Positions 35,322 to 48,147 of a DNA stretch of 64,000 nt are shown here, piece after piece (the stretch's first letter is position 1; every line of letters begins with the position of its first letter). Source of the DNA: Chamaecrista fasciculata (Eukaryota > Streptophyta > Magnoliopsida > Fabales > Fabaceae). Where the stretch lies: NCBI GenBank assembly GCA_003254925.1, contig QANZ01018688.1, forward strand, positions 84,355 to 148,354. The letters are read 5' to 3'. Below the pieces are notes generated by a model. It searched no databases. It was not told the DNA's origin and worked only from the letters and a program-made list of their open reading frames with translations. The position numbers and the translations under genes were made by a program.

Positions 35322-37194
35322 CTCAGGTTCATCTTTAGGAATAACCAAAGCTTCAGGTTCATCTTTAGGTTCAAGTTTAGGAATAACCAAAGCTTCAGGT
35401 TCATCTTTAGGAGTAATCAAAGCTTCAGGTTCATCTTTAGGAATAACCAAAGCTTCAGGTTCATCTTTAGGAATGACCAAAGCTTCAGAACTTGAGGCCG
35501 CTTGTGATTTCTGATGATTCCAATAGAGTACCACATATAAATATATAATAATGCATAATAGAGTTTCTATATGTAAGACATTTTATAGGGATTGAAATGC
35601 ATAATAGAACTTTTCAATTCGATTAAAGAGTAAACTAAGACAATTTGGTCTTTAAAAAATTATCAAGTATATATTCAAGTTGCTAACTTAGTCCCTAAAA
35701 GATTGAAATGCATAATTTAATCACGAAAAGATTCAAAGTTTCAAACGATATACTTTTTAATCTTTTTCATGGATTAAAGAGTATATCGTTTAGTTCTTTC
35801 ATGGACTAAAAAGTATACCGTTTGAATCTTTCAATGATTAAATTGTATATCTCAATCTTTCGAGGACTAAGTTGTCAACTCGGTGATCTTTCAGGGACTA
35901 AATTGTTAGTTTATTCTATATTAAATTTATGTTTTAAACAGAAAGACAATAGAAGAATGAGGATTAAATAATCATTATTAACTTTCCCTTCTTAACTAAT
36001 TTCTTTTCAAATATAGTAAAGATACATGTGTCCCTTTTATATCCCCTTCAAACCAACATAATCTAACAAATAAATCAAGAGGTTTATTGTAATATTTGAA
36101 AATCCAGGAAAACTAAAGGAACAAAGATGATCAGGAGGATAGGTGCAATTACGAAGTTACGTGATTTTGAACTTTTGATTGTTCATTTAGAGTATAACAC
36201 TCATCTAGTTATCTTACTATAAACGTGTACAGCACACAACACTAGATAATTATATCTTATAAGATAAGATGAAGTTATGAATATGATCTTGCTTGAGAAT
36301 TTCATTTATTTGTTTGTTAAAATTATGGGTAGATATAAATCACAATAACAATTGACTTGTGTACTAGGAGTGTTAGTTTGCGTTAAAGTTGAGACATATA
36401 TATAGTTGAGGGTGAGAAAGATTGTTAAGTTCATGGTCTCTGAATCTATCCCTCTCTATTTTCACTCTTAGTTATGGGAGTAATTAAATGTTATGAGGGT
36501 AATTAAATTAAAATAATGTTTAGATTGAAGATTAAGGAGGAGAAGGGAAGGGAGGAGAGAGAGGATTTAGACCTGTTCCTTGTGTTTAGAAAGTTGACAA
36601 ATGAAGGATTAATTTTTATTTCCTCATTCTCCTCCTCCTTCATAATTTCTAAATATTCCAAATTAAAGTATTTTGAAGGATCTACTTAACAAGGGGAGGA
36701 CATGTAGAAAGTTAATCCTCCCCTCCCTTTCCCTCATAATTGCCAAACAAGTCCTAAATGCTATATATTTAAACGTGAGAGTCATAGATGCATGAAAGTG
36801 TTAGCTATTAAAATGGAATGTAATCTTAAACATAAATGAGATCTAGACAACACCAAATGAAAGTACAAATGTGGAGAACAAAATAGAAGGAAAGAAAGAA
36901 CTAAGCAGCTAGGAAAAAAATAAATATATACCTTTTCCATTGAACGTAAGGCTGGTATGAGAACTTCATCAACGACTTCAGTTTTAGGTTCCTACATACA
37001 ATTAAGCATTTGGGTAAGATGGTTGCAAAAATTGCAATTACAGTCTCAGATGCGGCTACGGGTGTTGCAATAAGCGATTCTGGCCACCACCGTAGCTGTA
37101 ACGTATTGCAGTCGCAACATCGATTGCAAAATGAAAATTGCAACCCTAAAATTAGTTGAAGCTTGAAGCTTAAACACTTATCATTACATACCAT
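35322..37194 (-). pseudogene. MBD 5' half (unit 3) with an expanded decapeptide-repeat exon, upstream of HSF-B
   Basis: Start ATG 37192-37194, a shortened acidic exon 36932-36991 (EPKTEVVDEVLIPALRSMEK), and a repeat exon 35322-35510 (63 codons). The repeat exon holds five units of the form ALVIPKDEPE, one lengthened by KLEP. All three are phase 0 with intact GT/AG borders, so 84 residues are open. No MBD-domain exon follows; the next same-strand exon is HSF-B exon 1. It could serve as leader or N-terminal exons of a chimeric HSF-B transcript; the only open in-frame joining point seen is an AG just before the second ATG of HSF-B (near 34726). Labelled pseudogene as an MBD gene, not as proof of silence. 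Confidence 0.75.
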
Positions 37195-37811
37195 GTGGAT
37201 TGACTTGTGACTTGTGAATTCCGAGCTTGATAACCACACTACCAATGAGAATGTAGAGAAGAAAAAAATGAGTGAGAAATCAGATCTTAATCTGGTCAAA
37301 AGGGAATAACTACTTAAACAATAGAGAAAGAAGATTCATGAGAAAGAATACAAGATTATCTAAAAGAGAAGAACAAAGTGAGAGAATACCATATAGAGTT
37401 GAAGCTCCTAAGATGAAGTGATGAACGAGACCAAATGATGTAATAAATAGTGTGAGAAACAAGAAGTAATTACGCGTGAACAAATTTGTTTGTCTTCTAT
37501 CACTCAGTGTGCTATACAAGCTATGCCATTTGCTCTAATAGAAACAGAAGGTCAGTTACTAACTTAATACATTGCTTAAAATTTCTCCTTTGGCTTTATC
37601 TCCTTTTGTCAAAACATTTATTTCATTCATTGAATCTTTTCCTTAAGTAGAATGATCATGAATTTAGTAGAATGATCTAGAATATTTATTTTTTTAATTT
37701 CAGTATCAACTTCTCCTTTGGCTCGGATATGTCATTACGGGGGAGTCCGTTTTGGTCATTAATTGGCTCATTAAAAAGATCTGAAAGAGAGAAGTAAAAT
37801 ACCACTAAAAC

Positions 37812-38663
37812 TAGGGGTGAGCGCGGGCTGAGGGAAAATCCCAGCTCAACCCGCACATCAATATGTAGGATGGGTTAGGTTTTGTAATTTTTAAATTTCA
37901 GCCTGAATCAACCCAACCCGCGGGACTGCGGGTTGGGTTCAGTTAACCCACAGGCCGAGTATCCTTTTTTCTTTTTAAGATGATGCATGCACTAGTAGCA
38001 CTGAAATTTTGCAATCTAAATTGCTTGAAATTCAAGTTCTACATAGAAAAGCTTCATAAACTGCAATCTAGTATCTACACAACAATAAATAAAGCTTCAT
38101 TTTAGGAATTATCAAATGATAGAATAAAAAAAAGCATTCAATTCCATGTAAAATACATCATTCTAGATATACAAATTCAAAAAGAAAAAAAAATAGAAAA
38201 AAGTGAAGATAGAAGGTAATTACTTTTTGGTCAATGAAAATAGAAGGTAATGAAGGTGGTGCTTAATTAACAATAACCATATATAGTTCAAGATGATAGT
38301 GATTTACAGTGTATGTATGGTTTCAAGGACAAATCTCTATGGATTCGTCGTCGAAGCCTCCGCAACAGCAGCCCGAAAACCCAAACGTCTCTGATGACTC
38401 TTCGTCGAGAGAGAAAGTTGACTTATCTTCAGAGGCAACGATGGGCGACAACGATCGACTGGGAGAGAGATGGAGGTAACACGATTTTGTTGTGGTGACT
38501 GTGTGTGGTGGCCGACTGTGACTAGGGTTTGAAGGGGAGAAGAGGAACGAGTGAGAGTGATAGCGGCAACGGCTGTGTGGACTCCAGAAAGAAAGTGCTT
38601 AGGTTAAAATTAGGGCAAAGTGAGAGTGAGAGATTTATTATATGGAAATTAATAAAAGAAACA

Positions 38664-38694
<31 letters not shown>

Positions 38695-38778
38695 GCGGGC
38701 TCCCGGATTGGGTTGGGTTCACAACCCCTGAGCCCGCAACCTTACAGTCTGAAATTTTTTGGACCAAACCAACCCACA
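37812..38778. mobile_element. hAT-like element, copy 2 (right end lost)
   Basis: Starts TAGGGGTGAGCGCGGG after ACTAAAAC. The right end is deleted at AACCCACAAC|TAGAAC, compared with 57850-57947. The internal plus frame at 38340 (MDSSSKPPQQQPENPN) stops after about 46 codons. Confidence 0.75.
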
Positions 38779-40171
38779 ACTAGAACTAACTCAATTAGAA
38801 AACTGGACGCGTCCCCTTACATCGCTCAAAGAGAGGAGGGCAACACACAAGCATTGTGCGTTGTGACTCAAAAGAAGGCCTGCGCTATAGGCACAACGCA
38901 GGGTTGTGGCATATGGCAATTTCTATAGTTCGACATTAGAGAATTTTGATTTTTAAGCTCTCTCCTTCTCCAATAAAAAAGAGTATTACTTTCCCACCAT
39001 TTCTATTCCAAAAAATAAAAAAAGAAAAAGATCATGACTTACAATGTTCATGGGAAGGAAGCTCCTTGTTGGGAAAATTCTGACAAATATTTTTCTCCTG
39101 TCTACCTTAGAGGTTTTGTGGACATTACATTTATCTTTTGAAGAAAAATACCATAGTGCATAGTGGATATATGAGAAGAACAAGCGAGAACGTCCAAAAT
39201 TATGACTTATGTGTTACATCAGCACTTTCCATCAAATGCTAACGAAAGTAAACCACATTGTCCCATTGTGTTTACGGCAAAAAGCACAAGGTACCAAATT
39301 GACACATTTTGTCTCTCGAGAATCTAAGTGTAATCAGGCCAAACTACATGGTACCAAAATATAATTTATCCTTATAATTATTTATTTTAGAACAATCTCT
39401 AAATTTTGAATTCCTTGGTCACGCTTATGTGTGTGTGAGAAAGACCAAAACTGTTGATATTTCACCAGTATATGTTTTTTTAATACTTTGATCGATCTAA
39501 GTTGTAGGTTAATTTATTGTGTGTATTGCATGAAAACATTGTCAATAATAAATAAAAATATAAATGTAAATTTTGGGTCTCTAAACTATAGTGTAAGAAT
39601 TAGTCTTGTCCTAAAACTTTTTCTGATGCAGTTGAATTTTGGCCCTGAATTCAATGTCACTCTAACGAATAACTCCGTCAATAAAATAAAAATGTAGGAT
39701 TTATGTGGCATTTGAATATCTTTAACAATGTTGAGCTGACATGCTATTATTCACTTGGACTATAATGAAAAAAGAAATAAGTTTCTATAACTAATAGTTA
39801 TATTTAATAGGAAAAAACTTAAATATTGATTAAGAAATTTTGACTTAAATATATATAGATTTATATTTATTTTTTATATAGTGGGGGAGTTTTCTTCTTC
39901 TTTTCTTTTTTCCTTTTATGACTACAATATATCTTTCATCTAGTGCTGAAAAAATGGGCTAGTCTGGTCCGGTCCGGTCCAAACTTGCTTTGGCCCGTTA
40001 ATATCAGAACTGGGTTGGGTTGACATTTTAAAAATGGGTTGAAGTTCTTCTAACCCAGTCCGACCATGAACGGGTTCAAGACTAGCCCATAGGGCCTCAA
40101 TTCTTTTTTAAATAAAAAAGTTGACAAATACATTTTTTTAGGAAAAATTGACAAATATATAATATAATACC
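38779..40171. other. Intergenic block upstream of unit 3
   Basis: No gene. Keeps the uninterrupted sequence ATAATAAATAAAAATATAAA near 39545, where unit 5 has a Mutator-like insertion. Ends with GGTCCGGTCCGGTCC-containing repeat sequence near 39970. Confidence 0.6.
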
Positions 40172-40242
40172 AAATGTTTCCTTCAAGTTTAGCTAAATAA
40201 CTTCTTTCTTCTAATCAAACCCTACAACATTAGGATTTCTTT

Positions 40243-43200
40243 CTAGCCAAAAATGTGCCTAAGATTATATCTAGCTTCAGCAAGAAATTTCTCAACAAAT
40301 ATTTCTTCTTTGGTTTTGTCCTTTTCAGCTTTGCTGTATATCTTGATTATGCATCCTTCTTCAGGAACTTTATTTGTCTCTGATGTCTGTAAAATTAAGC
40401 AAAAAAACATATACTCACATAACTCTAAGATGTTTGTTAAAAAGAAACAAATATATAGATATGAAAGTAATAAATGAAACTCAGCCCTGGATTCTCTAAA
40501 TTTACATGCAAACATTTGTAGTATTTTGCACACAATTTGTTAAAAAAAAATGATATATATATATAAAGTAAATTAATCTAGTTATTTTAAAATGACTCAT
40601 CATTTAACATTGAATTCTATATTGTAAAATTTGTTCACCTGGAATTGATCGTTTGGAACAGTCTCATTTCCAACCCCATCCTGTACACGTACTTCACAAT
40701 TTAGTGACAAATTCACATTCTCATTGGCCTTTGAATTCTGAGATTTTCAAAAGGAAAATCTTTAATTATAACAATAGTGATATATATATATATATAATTA
40801 AATAATTTATTTATAAATTAATGAAAGAAAAAAGAAATTGAGTAGAAACCCTAAGAATTAGAACCAAATTTAAATAAATGTAAATATGGGTGCGAGCTAG
40901 GGATCTAAATGTAGGTTTAGACAACAATGAAATGTAATATATTTGTAAAATTCCACATACTCACTCACCATGATGAGTTTATCTTTAGGAAGAGTTTGAT
41001 TGTCAATTTTTTTTTTTCGTTTACCTAAATCCTCACCTTAAACTCAAGCTATAAAGGTATTGCTTTGAGTTTGAAATCAAATAATGTTGGTGTTATATTA
41101 ATGGGTGACAGGTTGTTTCTAATTATTTCCCTGAATGCTACATATATATAAATATATAAAGAGTATGTATATATATATTAGTATAAGATCTTATGAACTC
41201 ACATTCAATTCTTGATTTGCAAGGATTTCTTGCAATTTTTCCTTCCAATTCTTTCCGGGCAGAATATTGTATTTCTCAAACCTTTCAATCTCCTTTAGAG
41301 ATCGACATCGTATATTTAACACCTTGTGGTGATAGAACTGCAAGCAACAAAAGCATTTTGTTACTAAAACTAAAACTTAAACATATACATTAGCACTGTC
41401 AAAACGGGCTTAGGCCCGCGGGCCGGCCCGGCCCGCCCGCTAAATGGGCGGGCTTGGGCTTAAAAAATTTGGCCCGTTTAAAAACGGGCCTAAACGGTCC
41501 GGCCCGTTTAGCCCGTGGACTAAACGGTCCNCATACATACATACATACATACATACATACATACATACATACATACATACATACATACATGCATGCATGC
41601 ATGCATGCATGCATGCATACAAACATACATACATACATACATACATATACCAAATCATATAATAATCTAAAATTTCATAAGTAATAGTCATTTACAAGTT
41701 ACTGCAAAGAAATTGTATAAAAGTGAGGACCCTACCTATGGATTTATAGAACAAATCCAGAGTGCAATATAATAACATAAAGTTATAAACTTAACACAAC
41801 AATGGAATACACGAACAAGATATATACCTTTTCGTTAATTATAACTATAATATTCATGATTAAATTAAACCTTTCAACAAAATTACCGTTTGTTCCTAAA
41901 GATACGTTACCCTACAAATATGTCATCAACCTGGGCAAAAATTAAACACCAACGACAAAAACGTTACTCAACGTAATCCACATTCATTCTAACAAGAGAG
42001 ATTTTGGGTAGAACTAATTATCTCATTATCTCGTTACCTCCCAAAGTTCGTATATATACACACATATACACAAAAAACTTCAATAATTACAAATGAGACA
42101 ATACATTTTTTAGAAGTCGAACATTAATTCAAAAATCCTAAACATTGAGCAGTTAATCCCACAAAAAGTATTAAGTAAAAAACATAAACTAAATTAGAAA
42201 TAGACATTATCATATATATATATATATATTTGTGTGTGTGTCAAGCACATACCTTATCGATAATTCTCCCGTTTGTTCTTGGTACTGGATAGCAAGACCA
42301 ACCCTTAGGTGTTTCATTTGTTCTCTATACATGTCCATGTAAATAGCATTAAGAATACATAAATTGACTAATCAATTGTGTACTATATAGTTTGTTGAAT
42401 TCTTGAATGTGAATATTAATTAGTGTCCTTTAGCAAAACAAATAAATAAAACAAAGGCTAAAGCATCCTTTTGTCCTCAAAATTTACATTTTTTAGTTTC
42501 ATCCACAATGTTTGTTTATTGTTGATTTTGTCTTTAAAATTTTACCATTTGATCAATTTTATCCTTTCACTAACTTCATTTAATAGATTAATAACATATG
42601 TCATCATGTTGTTCAATCCGACTTAGAATTTGAGTTCCTTTTTAATTTCTACCAATTGTATATTACATGTCATTAGTCATATAGTATTTACCATTAATAT
42701 TTGGTTAAAGTTAGAGCGAATGATAAAATCGATGAAAATATGAAATTTTAAGGACAACATTGACAAGAAATAAATATTAGAAAAAAATTAAAAATTTATA
42801 TAAAGTTTAGAAACAAAAAAGATCTTTTTGCTATAAAGAAATAACATACCATTTTCTTTCGACTTGGTTCAGAGACAACAATATTGTTGTCAGGTCTTCT
42901 ATAGGAAAGTGGTTCAACATCCAAAACTTCATTCTGCATTTGATTTAAAGTATATATGGTTATACATATATCATATGAATTATATTATTTAAGTTATATA
43001 ATCTTATTGAAATCACTTTTTTATCAATATAAATGAGGAGTGAATGGATGATGATAAACGTACATATAATAGCAAGTAAAAATAACCTAATATAAATATA
43101 TAATATAATGCATAATAGAGTGTCTATATATAAGACATTTTATAGGGATTGAAATGTATAATAGAGATTTTCGATTCGATTAAAGAGTAAACTAACACAA

Positions 43201-44523
43201 CTTAGTCTTTTAAAAATGATGAAGTATTTAACTTGCTAACTTAATCCCTAAAAGATTGAAATGCATAATTTAATCACTAAAAAATTCAAACGATATACTT
43301 TTCAATTCTTTTCATAGATTAATTAAAGAGTATACCGTTTAGTTCTTTCAAAGACTAAAAAGCATACCGTTTGAATCTTTCACGGACTAAATTGTACATT
43401 TCAATTTTTCAAGGACTGAGTTGTCAATTCAGTGATCTTTCAGAGATGAAATTGTTAGTTTACTCTATATTAAATTTATGTTTTAAACAGAAAGACCATA
43501 GAAGATTGAAATTTTTTTTTTTTTGGCCAATAAGAAAATTGAGGATTAAATAATCATTAACTTTCCCTTCTTAACTAATTTCTTTTCAAAAATAGTAAAG
43601 ATGTGTATCCCTATTATATCCCCTACAATCCAACATAATCTAACAAATGAATCAAGATATTTATTGTAATATTTGAAAATCCAGGGAAACTAAAGGAACA
43701 AAGATGAAATCTTAAATGGAAGAAAATGTTAGCTATTAAAATGGAATGAAATCTTAAACATAAATTAGATCAAGATAACACCAAATGAAGATTAAAATGT
43801 GGAGGACAAAATAAAAGAAAAGAAAGAACTAAGTAGCTTCAAAAAAAGTAAATATATACCTTATTCCTTGAGGTAGAATCACTACCCTCACCTAGATCAT
43901 CATCGCCAGGTGAATGTAAGGCTGGTATGAGAACTTCATCAACGACTTTAGTTTTAGGTTCCTACATACAATTAAGCATTCGGGTAAGATGGTGTCAAAC
44001 AATAAAGAATCAGTGAGAGAACCCTTAGATTGATTTCAAATGGGAAATAAGTAGATTTTCAAAAATTGAAGAGTGAGATAGGGAAACAGAAGGACTATGT
44101 ATAGATCATAGTTTGAGTACAGCTACAAACAAGGTTGCTAATAGATATTGCAATTGCAGATGTGATTCATTGTGATTGTGGGTGTTGAAATGTAGGTTGC
44201 AGTCATTGCGAGTTCTATTGTTGGCTTGATGTGGTTGTGACCACCACCGCAACAACAATATTGCAGTCAAAATTACAATTGCAGACCACAACTTGCAACC
44301 CTAAAATTAGTTGAAGTTAAAAGCTTGAACATAGGGACTATGTATAGATCATTGTACGAGTACAACTAGCAAATTGCAATTACAGATGTAGCTGCGGGTG
44401 TTGCAATAAGTGATTCTGGCCACCACGACAACTGTAATATATTGCAATCGCAACATCGATTGCGAAATGCAATTCACAACTGTAAAATTAGTTGAAGCTT
44501 GAATACTAATAATTACATACCAT
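40243..44523 (-). CDS. MBD2: small methyl-CpG-binding-domain protein, intact copy
   Basis: ATG 44521-44523 (last codon before the intron), then 43860-43961, 42850-42933, 42253-42324, 41203-41337, 40639-40737, 40243-40386: 212 residues, all phase 0, no stop. The MBD fold is kept (TPKGWSCYPVPR, GRIIDK, RCRSLKEIERF). Differences from MBD1 are few, e.g. E to K in TPEGW/TPKGW, K to N at the end of the second MBD exon, R for C near CEVRVQ, and RHIFG at the end. That both copies keep the frame suggests recent duplication or selection. As in MBD1, the decapeptide exon is missing. Same family role and same uncertainty about methyl-DNA binding. Confidence 0.8.
41391..41531. mobile_element. GC-rich hAT-like insertion in an MBD2 intron, ended by an N
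   Basis: TAGCACTGTCAAAACGGGC followed by GGGCCGGCCCGGCCCGCCCG; absent at the same place in MBD1 (21165-21190). The right end runs into an undetermined base at 41531 and then a microsatellite, so the insertion is probably longer than shown. Confidence 0.6.
41532..41646. repeat. (CATA)n/(CATG)n microsatellite
   Basis: About 14 CATA, then about 7 CATG, then CATA again, directly after an N. Assembly length is doubtful. Confidence 0.9.
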
Positions 44524-45159
44524 GTGGATTAAGTCGAGGTTGATTTTGAGACCTAATTAAGTTCTTCTGAGTATGGTGCAGTTTTGACTGGGGATTTGAG
44601 AATTCTGAGCTTGAGAACCACACAACCAATGAGAATGTAGAGCTGAAAAAATGGTGAGACAGAATCAGATCAAAATCTGGTCAAAAACGAATAGCTAATT
44701 AAACATAGAGAATGCAAATTCATGAGCAAGAATTCAAGATTATTAGAAGAACAAAATGAGAGAATACCATATAGAGTTGAAGCTCCTAAGATGAAGTGAT
44801 GAACGAGACCAAATGATGTAATAAATAGTGTGAGAAACAAGATGTAATAACGCGTCAACAAATTTTTTTGTCTTCTATCACTTAGTGTGCTATACAAGCT
44901 ATGCCATTTGCCCCAATAGAAACAGAAGGTTAGTCACTAACTTAATACTTTGCTTTAATTTCACCTTTGTCCTTATCTCCTTTTTCCAAAACATTTATTT
45001 CATTCATTGAATATTCTTTTCCTTATGTAGAATGATCATGAATTTAGTAGAATGATCTAGAATATTTAAAAAGATCTTTTCGTTATGGGGGAGCCCGTTC
45101 GGGTCACTAATTGACCCTTTAAAAAGATCTCAGAGAGAGAAGTAAAATAACACTTGAAC

Positions 45160-46147
45160 TAGGGGTGAGTGGGGGCAGAGGGAAAATCTTAGCCCAACCC
45201 GCACATCAATCTGCGGGTTGGGTTGGGTTGCAATTTTTAAATTTCAGCCGAAACCAACCCAACTTGCGGTCCTTCGGGTTGGGTTTGGTTAACGCACGGG
45301 CTGAGTCTCCTTTTTTTTTTTTAAGATGATGCGTGCACTGGAAGCACTGAAATTCTGCAATCTACATTCCTTGAAATTAAAATTCTACATAGAAAAAGCT
45401 TCATAATCTGCAATCTAGTATCTACATCACGATAAATAAAGCTTCATTTTAGGAATTTTCAGAAGATTGAAATAAAAAAATATTCAATTTCATGGAAAAT
45501 GCATCAAATTCAAAAAGAAAAAAAAATAGAGAAAAATGATGAAAATAGAAGATAATTTTTTTTTCAATGAAAAATAGAAGGTAATGAAGGTGGTGCTTAA
45601 TTAACAATAACCATAGTTCAAGATGATAGTGATTTACAGTGTATGTATGGTTTCAAGGACCAAAAATCTCTATGGATTCGACATCGGAGCCTCCGCAACA
45701 GCAACCCGAAAACCCAAACGTCTCCGATGACTCTTCGTCGAGAGAGAAAGTTGACTTATCTTCGGCGACAACGATGGGCGATGACGATCGATTGGGCAAG
45801 AGATGGAGGAGACACGATTTGTGGTGGTGGCTGTGTGTGGTGGCCAACTGTGCCTAGGGTTTGAAGGGGAGAAGAGGAACAAGTGAGAGTGATAGCGACA
45901 ACAGTTGTGTGGATTCCAGAAAGCAAGCGCTTAGGTTAAAATTAGGGCAAAGTGAGAGAGAGACTTATTATATGGAAATTAATAAAAGAAAAAATATATA
46001 TTTATATATATTATACATGCGGGCTCGCGGATTGGGTTGGGTTGGGTTCTCAACCCCTAAACCCGCAACCCAGCCCACATACGTGTGGGCTGAAATTTTT
46101 TGTACTAAACCAACCCGCGAGCCCGAACCAACCAACTTGCGGGCTGA
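45160..46147. mobile_element. hAT-like element, copy 3 (right end deleted)
   Basis: Starts TAGGGGTGAGTGGGGG after ACTTGAAC; truncated at the same point as copy 1 (GCGGGCTGAAATAAG). The plus frame MDSTSEPPQQQPENPN (ATG 45672) runs about 62 codons. Confidence 0.7.
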
Positions 46148-46966
46148 AATAAGTTTCTATAATTTATAGTTATATCTAATAGGAAAAAACTTAAAAATTG
46201 ATTAAGAAATTTTGATTTTAAATATAAATTGATTTATATTTATTTTTTATATAGACGGGGCGTTTTCTTTTTCTTTCTTTTTTTCTTTTTATGGCTACAA
46301 TATATTTTTCACCTAGAGCTATCAAAATGGACCAGTTCAGTCCGGCCCAAATCCACTTTGGCGCGTTACTATAAGGGCTACGCTGGCTTGACCCATTTTA
46401 AAAATGGGTTGAAATTCTTCTAAGTTCTAACATAGTCGGCCCATGAACGAATTCAGGGCTAGCCTGCAAGGCCTCATAATTTTTTTTTAAATATTGATAA
46501 ATATATAATGTAAAATAAAATTACACTTTATACAAAAAATAAATACATCATATAATTAATAATAATAAAATTTTAATCAAAATAACGGTGACAATTCGTG
46601 CTAGAAAATAATAAACAATTATGTTAGCAATTAGCACTATGCCATATGCACTAACAAATAGAAAATAATAAAAATTATAATAAAAAAACTTTCTGGGTAC
46701 AATTGAAAATAACCGCATATACTTTGGGGGTACCAACAATACTTTTGCCAAATTATTAAATATAAAAGTTACGTATTAATTAATAAGTTTAATTTTTGAA
46801 ATGGAATAAAATACAATAACAGATTGTGGTGTTTGGTCGTAGAGAAACCAAAACAATGGGCAAAATGGGTTCAATATATCTTACAACCTATATATATATA
46901 TATATTGAAAGATTTATTGCAAATCCCTTTATGATACCTAGGGATCAAATCAAATAGACCCTTAGG
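46148..46966. other. Intergenic block between MBD2 and HSF-C
   Basis: No gene; copy of 25633-26455, with the TAGAGCTATCAAAATGG motif near 46315. Confidence 0.5.
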
Positions 46967-48147
46967 TTACACTTGCCATCCCTTGCTCTTCTTGTTCTTA
47001 CTGCAAATTCTCTGTATGTTGTGCTCAAATTGTTGCGTCAAAGATGGGTTGTTGAGAACTTAGGCTAGCAAACTCATAACATTTTGGTGCTTCTTTTCTG
47101 TGCCTCATCTCCACATTAATTCTTCAAATCCTCAATTGACTTTCACTGTTGTTGCCTCAGCTTCGCAATGTCTGCCACCATCACCCTTTGGTCTCTCATT
47201 AATCTGTCAACCTCCTCTTCCAATCCCACAACATTATTATTGTTATTTCTGATCCTCCTCCTTATGCTCTTCGATAGTTGCCTCTGCCCTCCCAAAACCC
47301 AATTTGCGAATTTCCATCGCTCTGGATAAACTTTTCTGAACCACCGGTGAATCTCTTCAACACAACTTGCATTTCCGGCAAACTGATGTACGTTCCAATC
47401 AAATTCCTGAAGACAAAGGAGGCTTAAATTAATGGGTAAATTACACAGAAGGCCCCTGGGGTTTGGGGTATTTTGAGATCGGGTCCCTGTGGTTTGAAAA
47501 GTGGCAATTTGGGGGGCTGAGGTTTGCTCCGTTAGCAGAAAAGGGTTCTCCATTCAAAATTTAACAAAAAATTGAGCTAAAATGTCATTTAAGACCCTAA
47601 CTATTAATTTTCTATGCATTTGACTCCTTTTTTTATGAGGGAGGGATTTTGATGCAAAAATAGAAAATTTTTGAGAACTTTCACTCTAGCTATTGAAGAA
47701 ATGGTTGAAAATAATTGCAAAAGGATCCTTCGAATTCTGTCAAATCAGAAAATCTTTCAATAACTAGAGCGAAAGTTCCCGAAAATTTTCTGTTTTTTTG
47801 TCAAATTCTCCCCCTCATAGAACCAAGGAATCAAATGCATAGAATATTAAAAGTCAGAATCTTAAAATGTTATTTTAGCCTAAATTTCTGTTAATTTTTT
47901 GACAGAGGACCCTTTTCTGCTAACAGAGCAAATCTCAGCCCCTAAATTGCCACTTTTCAAACCACAAAACCTTATGTATAATTTACCCTATTACAAATTA
48001 TTCGAAACACCCAGAAATGAACAAATATTGTTGAAAGATGGTACATGCAGAGGTACTTACATATGTGTTGAGTTGGCGAATGAAGCTGGAGAAATTACCG
48101 TGCTTGAAGTAGCGAGGAAGAATGGTGTTGCAGAAGCTGTGAGGGTT
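46967..48147 (-). pseudogene. HSF-C: broken, truncated heat stress transcription factor
   Basis: Exon 1 survives only as 48061-48147 ([14 protein letters not shown] to [11 protein letters not shown]); everything N-terminal has been replaced by MBD intron sequence. Exon 2 (46967 to about 47342) shows FRKVYPERWKFAN, a small deletion (FANWVLGG for FANEGFLGG), and a nonsense codon after LRQQQ. Downstream pieces of HR-B and the KSKGWQV tail are recognisable. Confidence 0.88.
47434..47988. mobile_element. GGGTAAATTACA foldback element in the HSF-C intron
   Basis: Same site and family as 33773-34363; ends GGGTAAATTACAC and ATAATTTACCC. Confidence 0.7.

Larger units (their letters stand above)
40172..48147. 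repeat. Duplicated block 2 (MBD2 + hAT + HSF-C)
   Basis: Colinear partner of 19912-27770. The right limit is set by the abrupt join of HSF-C exon 1 to MBD intron sequence near 48147. Block 2 has an extra GC-rich insertion at 41391-41530 absent from block 1. Confidence 0.85.

Noticed and set aside
41532..41646. CRISPR-like regular repeats
   Set aside because: Four-base tandem repeats without spacers in a plant genome.
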